A stretch of 17,024 nt of DNA, from NCBI GenBank assembly GCA_964485235.1, contig CAZAIO010000061.1:1-17024 (forward strand), read 5' to 3'. Positions 13,857-17,024 of this stretch are shown here, one piece after another (the first letter of the stretch is position 1; each line of letters begins with the position of its first letter). This DNA comes from CAZAIO01 sp964485235. Lineage in GTDB: Bacteria > Chloroflexota > Dehalococcoidia > GIF9 > UBA5629. A model generated the notes under the pieces. That model did no database searches. It saw nothing but the letters and a program-made list of their open reading frames with translations, and was not told the origin of the DNA. The position numbers and the translations under genes were made by a program.

Positions 13857-14705
13857 ATGAAAAAACATGTGCTGCCGGCCGCACTTCTCGCCGGTCTGAT
13901 ATTGATCCTTATGCTGGTCCCGGGATGTAACGGGTTTATAGTTAAAGTACCCGACCGGATAGTTACAAAACAATACGATATAAGCGATTTTTCCGCTGTT
14001 GACATCGGCGATGCATTTTCGTTTGAGATAACCGCCGCAGACTCGTATAGCATTGAAATCCAGGCAGATGAGGACCTGCTGGGCTATATAGACGTGAGAA
14101 AGACCGGACAAACGTTGAAGATAGGTGTCCAACCGACGTTCAATTTCAGGAATAGAGGCCCGTTGAAAGCGTTTATCACCATGCCTTCTCTCGGCAGCAT
14201 CGTCTGCTCGGGAGCTGCGGACGGTATTGTATCCGGATTCGATTCTGCTGAGAAATTTTACGTTGAACTGTCCGGTGCCAGCGAAATGATAATGAGAAAT
14301 ATAACAGCCGGAGATATGACATGTACTTTGACCGGTGCAAGCGAGCTTGAGATGTTCGACATCAATATGAAAGATGTCCGGTTCGATCTAAGCGGCGCGA
14401 GCGATATGCGCGGTAATCTAACCGCAACCGGCACGGACTTTACTGTTTCCGGTGCAAGTTCTGTAGAGATGAACGGTTCGGCGGATGATCTCTCTGTCGA
14501 TGCCAGCGGTGCAAGCGATCTCAGATTGTCCGATTTCGCGGTCCGCAGCGCAGATATCACCCTGAGCGGTGCAAGCGAATGCCGGGTAAACGCGGAAAGC
14601 AAGCTTGAGATAAATCTGTCCGGAGGTTCCGACCTGCATTACCGGGGCAATCCTTCAATTACAAGAATGGATACTTCGGGAGGATCGGAGGTAAAAAAGG
14701 ATTAG
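13857..14705 (+). CDS. GIN-domain (DUF2807) lipoprotein
   Basis: This is a 282-residue exported protein. The signal has a basic start (MKKH), a hydrophobic core and lipobox ending at C24 (LVPGC), so it is membrane-anchored. The body is the GIN/DUF2807 beta-solenoid typical of putative adhesin heads: F-x-A-V-D-I-G-D-AFSFEI opens it. The ladder then repeats a short SGAS/SGGS turn about every 20 residues, at roughly 118, 139, 159, 179, 198, 218, 237, 255 and 274. AGGAGA sits 4 nt before the ATG, and the gene starts 41 bp after the sensor gene, so it is the third gene of the PadR operon. Comparable PadR-HAAS operons carry Toast-rack or GIN proteins as envelope-facing effectors. Role as adhesin or stress sensor is open. 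Confidence 0.9.
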   Translation: MKKHVLPAALLAGLILILMLVPGCNGFIVKVPDRIVTKQYDISDFSAVDIGDAFSFEITAADSYSIEIQADEDLLGYIDVRKTGQTLKIGVQPTFNFRNRGPLKAFITMPSLGSIVCSGAADGIVSGFDSAEKFYVELSGASEMIMRNITAGDMTCTLTGASELEMFDINMKDVRFDLSGASDMRGNLTATGTDFTVSGASSVEMNGSADDLSVDASGASDLRLSDFAVRSADITLSGASECRVNAESKLEINLSGGSDLHYRGNPSITRMDTSGGSEVKKD

Positions 14706-14748
14706 CAGGTCACTATATCGGTTAACTGCTAATCAAATTTCTTGCTAT

Positions 14749-14785
14749 CAGTTAAAGGAACATCGCTGAATTATGTTCCTAACTG
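14749..14785 (+). terminator. Two-part hairpin after the GIN lipoprotein gene
   Basis: CAGTTA (14749-14754) pairs with TAACTG (14780-14785). Inside, after a bulged AA, GGAACAT (14757-14763) pairs with ATGTTCC (14773-14779). It lies 43 bp past the stop of the operon. There is no T-tract directly behind it. A weak AAGCC/GGCTT hairpin followed by four T bases is at 14794-14811. The pair probably ends the transcript. Confidence 0.45.
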
Positions 14786-14809
14786 GAAATATCAAGCCGA
14801 CCAGGCTTT

Positions 14810-15043
14810 TTAACTTTCTGTTTTACGAAGGGAATCGGCAGACCCCTTGATTTTACCGACTGTCTTTGAAGCCCTTTCTTTAATAGCTGACGCTTTTTCT
14901 TTCACCAGTCGCCTGGTTTCTGAGCCAGGTTTAGGCGCATATAGTAAAGCCACGGCCGCACCGATTACAGCACCCATTATTAATCCTGCAAGGAATTTAG
15001 TACTTGACCCTGTATTTGTTTTAGAACCGGATTCTATATTCAT
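14810..15043 (-). CDS. YtxH-domain small membrane protein
   Basis: This 77-residue protein is of the YtxH type. After a short polar N-terminus (1-16), one hydrophobic segment with small-residue spacing (FLAGLIMGAVIGAAVALLYAP, 17-37) leads into the family signature APKPGSETRRLVKEKA. A Lys/Ala/Ser-rich helix follows to the end. YtxH proteins are general-stress-associated in Bacillus, and their function is unclear. I place the start at the ATG at 15043 because GGAG lies 7 nt upstream. An open frame to 15085 would add 14 residues that do not fit. It shares strand and neighbourhood with two tiny membrane proteins and may be co-expressed with them, though a 170-bp gap with a strong inverted repeat separates them. 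Confidence 0.85.
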   Translation of the reverse strand: MNIESGSKTNTGSSTKFLAGLIMGAVIGAAVALLYAPKPGSETRRLVKEKASAIKERASKTVGKIKGSADSLRKTES

Positions 15044-15111
15044 AATGACTCTCCATTTTATTAAATGTACTGCCCAATAGACCAATGCTCCGAGTTTTCC
15101 CCTGAATCATA

Positions 15112-15170
15112 GGGGCAAACTGCCTGATTATCCTCACTTTATCCACCGAGCCAGGGGTGCAGTTTGCCCC
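15112..15170. repeat. Perfect 12-bp inverted repeat with an alternative inner stem
   Basis: GGGGCAAACTGC (15112-15123) and GCAGTTTGCCCC (15159-15170) pair perfectly across 35 nt. The right arm can instead join a local hairpin, CGAGCC (15148-15153) with GGCTCG (15174-15179) plus GGGG/CCCC inside. The two folds exclude each other, as in an attenuator. It lies between the YtxH gene and the 47-residue membrane protein gene on the same strand. It may otherwise be a small palindromic repeat. Confidence 0.5.
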
Positions 15171-15213
15171 CCCGGCTCGCCAGTATCATCATCAACTACA
15201 GGCCTTTTAAAAA

Positions 15214-15357
15214 TTACAGATTGGATACAATTGCCCATATTCCGACGATGATGAGATAAATACCGATTACGTAATTTAGTATCCTGGGAAAAATCATTAC
15301 GATGATGCCAAAAATAAGCGTGATAATTCCCCACAGTAAACCTACTGGTTGCCACAT
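15214..15357 (-). CDS. Tiny membrane protein, DUF3096-like, 47 aa
   Basis: This is 47 residues, starting at the ATG at 15357 with GAAGGAG upstream at good spacing. It reads MWQPVGLLWGIITL, IFGIIVMIFPRILNYV and IGIYLIIVGIWAIVSNL: two hydrophobic helices joined by the turn FPRILNY. The G-x-L-x-G-I-x-x-x-I-F-G and P-x-x-L-x-x-x-I-G-I-Y-L-I-x-x-G pattern matches DUF3096-type proteins. The 48-residue product of the next gene upstream on the same strand shares this pattern, so the two are paralogs. Function unknown. The short length, strong ribosome site and conserved paralog support it as real. A larger open frame on the same strand (15134-15382) overlaps it but looks unlike a protein. Confidence 0.82.
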   Translation of the reverse strand: MWQPVGLLWGIITLIFGIIVMIFPRILNYVIGIYLIIVGIWAIVSNL

Positions 15358-15429
15358 AGTTATCTCCTTCCCAATAAAGCAACTCGCTTAAAAATTTGAA
15401 CGAATACTGCTTACACTGATTGCTTTCTT

Positions 15430-15576
15430 CTATCTACGAAGAGCTACAAGTGCCAGAATGCCGATCACTATCAGGTAAATACCAACGATCCAATGTAACA
15501 AGCTGGGGACAAAGATGATCAGGAGACCAGCCAGGATGGACAATATTCCCATGAGCAAACCACTTACTTTAGGCAT
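15430..15576 (-). CDS. Tiny membrane protein, DUF3096-like, 48 aa
   Basis: This is 48 residues, starting at the ATG at 15576 behind a near-perfect AAAGGAGGAG ribosome site. The sequence is MPKVSGLLMGILSILAGLL, IIFVPSLLHWIVGIYLI and VIGILALVALRR. It consists of two hydrophobic helices with the turn VPSLLHW and a basic end. It shares G-LL-GI-I, P-LL--VGIYLI--GI-AL with the 47-residue neighbour, which points to tandem duplication. The two genes are separated by 72 bp and each has its own strong ribosome site. It lies downstream of the response regulator, same strand, 169 bp apart, so readthrough is possible. Function unknown; membrane stress or packing would be a guess. Confidence 0.82.
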   Translation of the reverse strand: MPKVSGLLMGILSILAGLLIIFVPSLLHWIVGIYLIVIGILALVALRR

Positions 15577-15745
15577 GATAAAACTCCTCCTTTAAAATAG
15601 ATTAGCTATATGGTAACCGGCTAAAACTGTAATAGTCATATAATTCAGCGAAAAAATGTTACAAAGTTATGATATTTTGGGATTGTTACTAATCTTTATT
15701 GAGGATACTATTGAAGATTTGGAGGGTTGGATTACCTGGAAACAA

Positions 15746-16462
15746 TCAGGGCTGGGATTTTTTTAACATATAGCCCATTTTGGTGACGGTAACAATGATT
15801 CGGGGATCATCAGATTTCTCTTCAATTTTATGCCTCAACCGGCTGATCCATGTCCTGAGGAATTGAACGTCATTACGGTAGTCAGGTCCCCAGACACGGA
15901 CTAAAAGCTCCTCATATGTCATAAGCCGGTCAGCATTTAATGCTAATTCGCTGAATAAAAGCCATTCTAACCGGGTCAAGTATATTATGTTGCCTCGAAC
16001 CATTACCGTATGTGCCTTGAAATCGATGGTTATCTCACCCAAAGAAAGCTCATCTGGAATTTTAGGTTCATTTGGTTTAAACCTGCGCATCACTGCTTCA
16101 ATTCTGGATACCAGTTCATCAGGGTTAAAAGGCTTTGGTATATAGTCATCAGCACCCAGGTCAAGCCCTAATATTTTTTCATATTCATCTCTTTTGGCAC
16201 TGAGAATTATGACCGGTACAGTTGAAAAACCGCGTATTTCCTTAAGCACATCAAGCCCACTCATTCCAGCCATGAGGATATCAAGCAAGATCAGGTCGGG
16301 TTGGCCGGTATGAAACTGTTCTAAAGCCTCAAGCCCATTGCTTGCAGTAACCACTTCATACCCTTGTGCTTTCAGGTTTGACTGGAGGAATTTCAGAATC
16401 CTTATCTCGTCATCAACCACCAGTAACCGGTACTTTTTCGAACTCTGTTTTTTACTGGCCAT
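15746..16462 (-). CDS. OmpR/KdpE-type response regulator
   Basis: This 238-residue two-component regulator has a receiver domain (about 11-125) with the acidic pair D17-D18, the phospho-acceptor D61 (LILLDILM), S88 at the Thr/Ser switch and K110 (PKPF). The winged-helix DNA-binding domain (about 140-235) holds LTRLEWLLFSELALN, the recognition part VQFLRTWISRLRHKIE and the wing VTKMGYML. The first Met could also be at 16495 (11 more residues). Neither start has a ribosome site, and I prefer 16462 because the fold begins just after it. It diverges from the PAS sensor kinase at 16610 over a shared 147-bp region, so the pair most likely forms one two-component system. Base composition is clearly more AT-rich than the left part of the window. 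Confidence 0.93.
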   Translation of the reverse strand: MASKKQSSKKYRLLVVDDEIRILKFLQSNLKAQGYEVVTASNGLEALEQFHTGQPDLILLDILMAGMSGLDVLKEIRGFSTVPVIILSAKRDEYEKILGLDLGADDYIPKPFNPDELVSRIEAVMRRFKPNEPKIPDELSLGEITIDFKAHTVMVRGNIIYLTRLEWLLFSELALNADRLMTYEELLVRVWGPDYRNDVQFLRTWISRLRHKIEEKSDDPRIIVTVTKMGYMLKKSQP

Positions 16463-16499
16463 CGTGCTTATAATGATAATATTCAGATTGAACATCTGT

Positions 16500-16541
16500 C
16501 AAGATATGTGCTGTTGACAAATATTGACAATGTCATATAAA
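16500..16541. promoter_or_regulatory. Divergent promoter region with repeated TTGACA words
   Basis: TTGACA occurs on the plus strand at 16514-16519 and 16524-16529, and on the minus strand at 16505-16500. TGACA-A-TGTCA (16525-16535) is an inverted repeat. TTGACA at 16514 is followed after 16 bp by TATAAA (16536-16541), a good promoter for the kinase. The repeats could also bind the response regulator. Confidence 0.45.
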
Positions 16542-16609
16542 TTATCTATGAGCGTAAATGACAGGTAGGTTCGAGCCATCACAACCGACTTTGCGGTGGG
16601 AGTCATAAT

Positions 16610-17024
16610 ATGAAAGAAAGCCGAAAAACAAAAGCTCAACTTATTGAAGAACTTGGCTTATTGCGTCGGGAGATTGAAAAAAAAGGCTTGGCAAGAATCA
16701 GGAGTGATAGTGCAAAGCAACGCTTGAAGGATTCTGAAGTCCGTTATAGACGCCTTTTTGAAACAGCGCAGGATGGGATATTAATTCTCGATGCAGAAAC
16801 CGGTCAAATACTGGATGTCAACCCGTTTATCACAAACATGTTGGGCTATCCCTACAAGGAATTCATTGGGAAGAGGCTCTGGGAGATAGGACCGTTCAGA
16901 GACATTACAGCAAATAAAATTGCCTATCGCGAATTGCAGGAGAAAGAATACGTACGCTATGATAATTTGCCACTTGAAACCAGGGACAAACGTGAAATCC
17001 AGGTTGAATTTGTATCCAATATAT
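16610..17024 (+). CDS. PAS-domain sensor (probable histidine kinase), 5' part only
   Basis: The reading frame is open to the window end, giving 138 residues of a longer protein. It starts at the ATG at 16610, with GGGAG 7 nt upstream. Residues 1-42 are a charged helix or coiled coil (KTKAQLIEELGLLRREIEKKG). From about 44 a PAS domain begins: EVRYRRLFETAQDGILILDAETGQILDVNPFITNMLGYPYKEFIGKRLWEI is the classic PAS_4/PAS_9 opening, and the rest of the domain follows to the edge. No membrane segment precedes it, so the sensor would be cytoplasmic. The kinase domain is not visible and is inferred from the divergent response regulator. It could be another PAS-containing protein such as a cyclase. 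Confidence 0.88.
   Translation, partial: MKESRKTKAQLIEELGLLRREIEKKGLARIRSDSAKQRLKDSEVRYRRLFETAQDGILILDAETGQILDVNPFITNMLGYPYKEFIGKRLWEIGPFRDITANKIAYRELQEKEYVRYDNLPLETRDKREIQVEFVSNI

Noticed and set aside
14211..14690. Regularly spaced repeats that might suggest a repeat array such as CRISPR
   Set aside because: They are diverged codons for the SGAS turn within an open frame, with no constant repeat or spacer lengths.
15134..15382. An 82-codon minus-strand frame around the 47-aa gene
   Set aside because: Its composition (many His, Asn, Arg) is unlike a membrane protein. The shorter frame has the ribosome site and a paralog.
16568..16577. GGTTCGAGCC resembling a tRNA T-arm
   Set aside because: The flanking bases do not form a T-stem or acceptor stem, and no anticodon arm is found upstream.

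Overview
This 17 kb stretch looks like the chromosome of an anaerobic, free-living bacterium of moderate GC content. Sampled lines give roughly 50-60% GC on the left and about 38-40% at the far right. The window has a tungsten-type aldehyde:ferredoxin oxidoreductase, two lipoproteins with lipoboxes, a PAS-domain kinase and many small regulators. This mix is compatible with Chloroflexota (Dehalococcoidia-like) or a syntrophic or sulfate-reducing lineage. There is no rRNA or ribosomal protein to fix the phylum, so the placement is a guess.

Layout. Positions 1-400 hold no gene: a probable insertion-sequence end, a short hairpin, a cloverleaf-like dispersed repeat (151-267) and two terminators. 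Next come a conserved protein of unknown function with a C-terminal Cys cluster (398-1270, minus), a glycerophosphodiester phosphodiesterase (1440-2123, plus), GlgC ADP-glucose pyrophosphorylase (2124-3383, minus, meeting the phosphodiesterase with zero spacing), a GNAT acetyltransferase (3687-4142, minus) and a group II PLP decarboxylase (4303-5655, minus). An unrecognised soluble protein (5885-6682, plus) follows. It converges on an aldehyde oxidoreductase/MoaD-like pair (9174 down to 6715, minus).

The centre-right holds an alpha/beta hydrolase with a Cys in the nucleophile position (9479-10417), a three-helix membrane protein (10602-11009), an HtrA-type lipoprotein protease (11046-12239, minus) and, divergent from it, a three-gene operon: PadR regulator, HAAS/sensor membrane protein and GIN-domain lipoprotein (12539-14705). 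The shared 299-bp divergent region carries good promoter matches with a perfect palindrome or inverted repeat at each. This suggests a self-regulated envelope-sensing module beside an envelope protease.

The right end is more AT-rich: a YtxH-type protein, two tiny paralogous membrane proteins of 47 and 48 aa (DUF3096-like), an OmpR-type response regulator (minus) and, divergently, the start of a PAS sensor kinase cut off by the window edge.

No CRISPR array, tRNA, rRNA or complete mobile element was found. The best candidates for something under-described are the PadR-HAAS-GIN module with its operator-like repeat, the tiny paralogous membrane proteins next to a two-component system, the Cys-nucleophile hydrolase, and the paired 12-bp TATACCGGTATA palindromes around the acetyltransferase gene.
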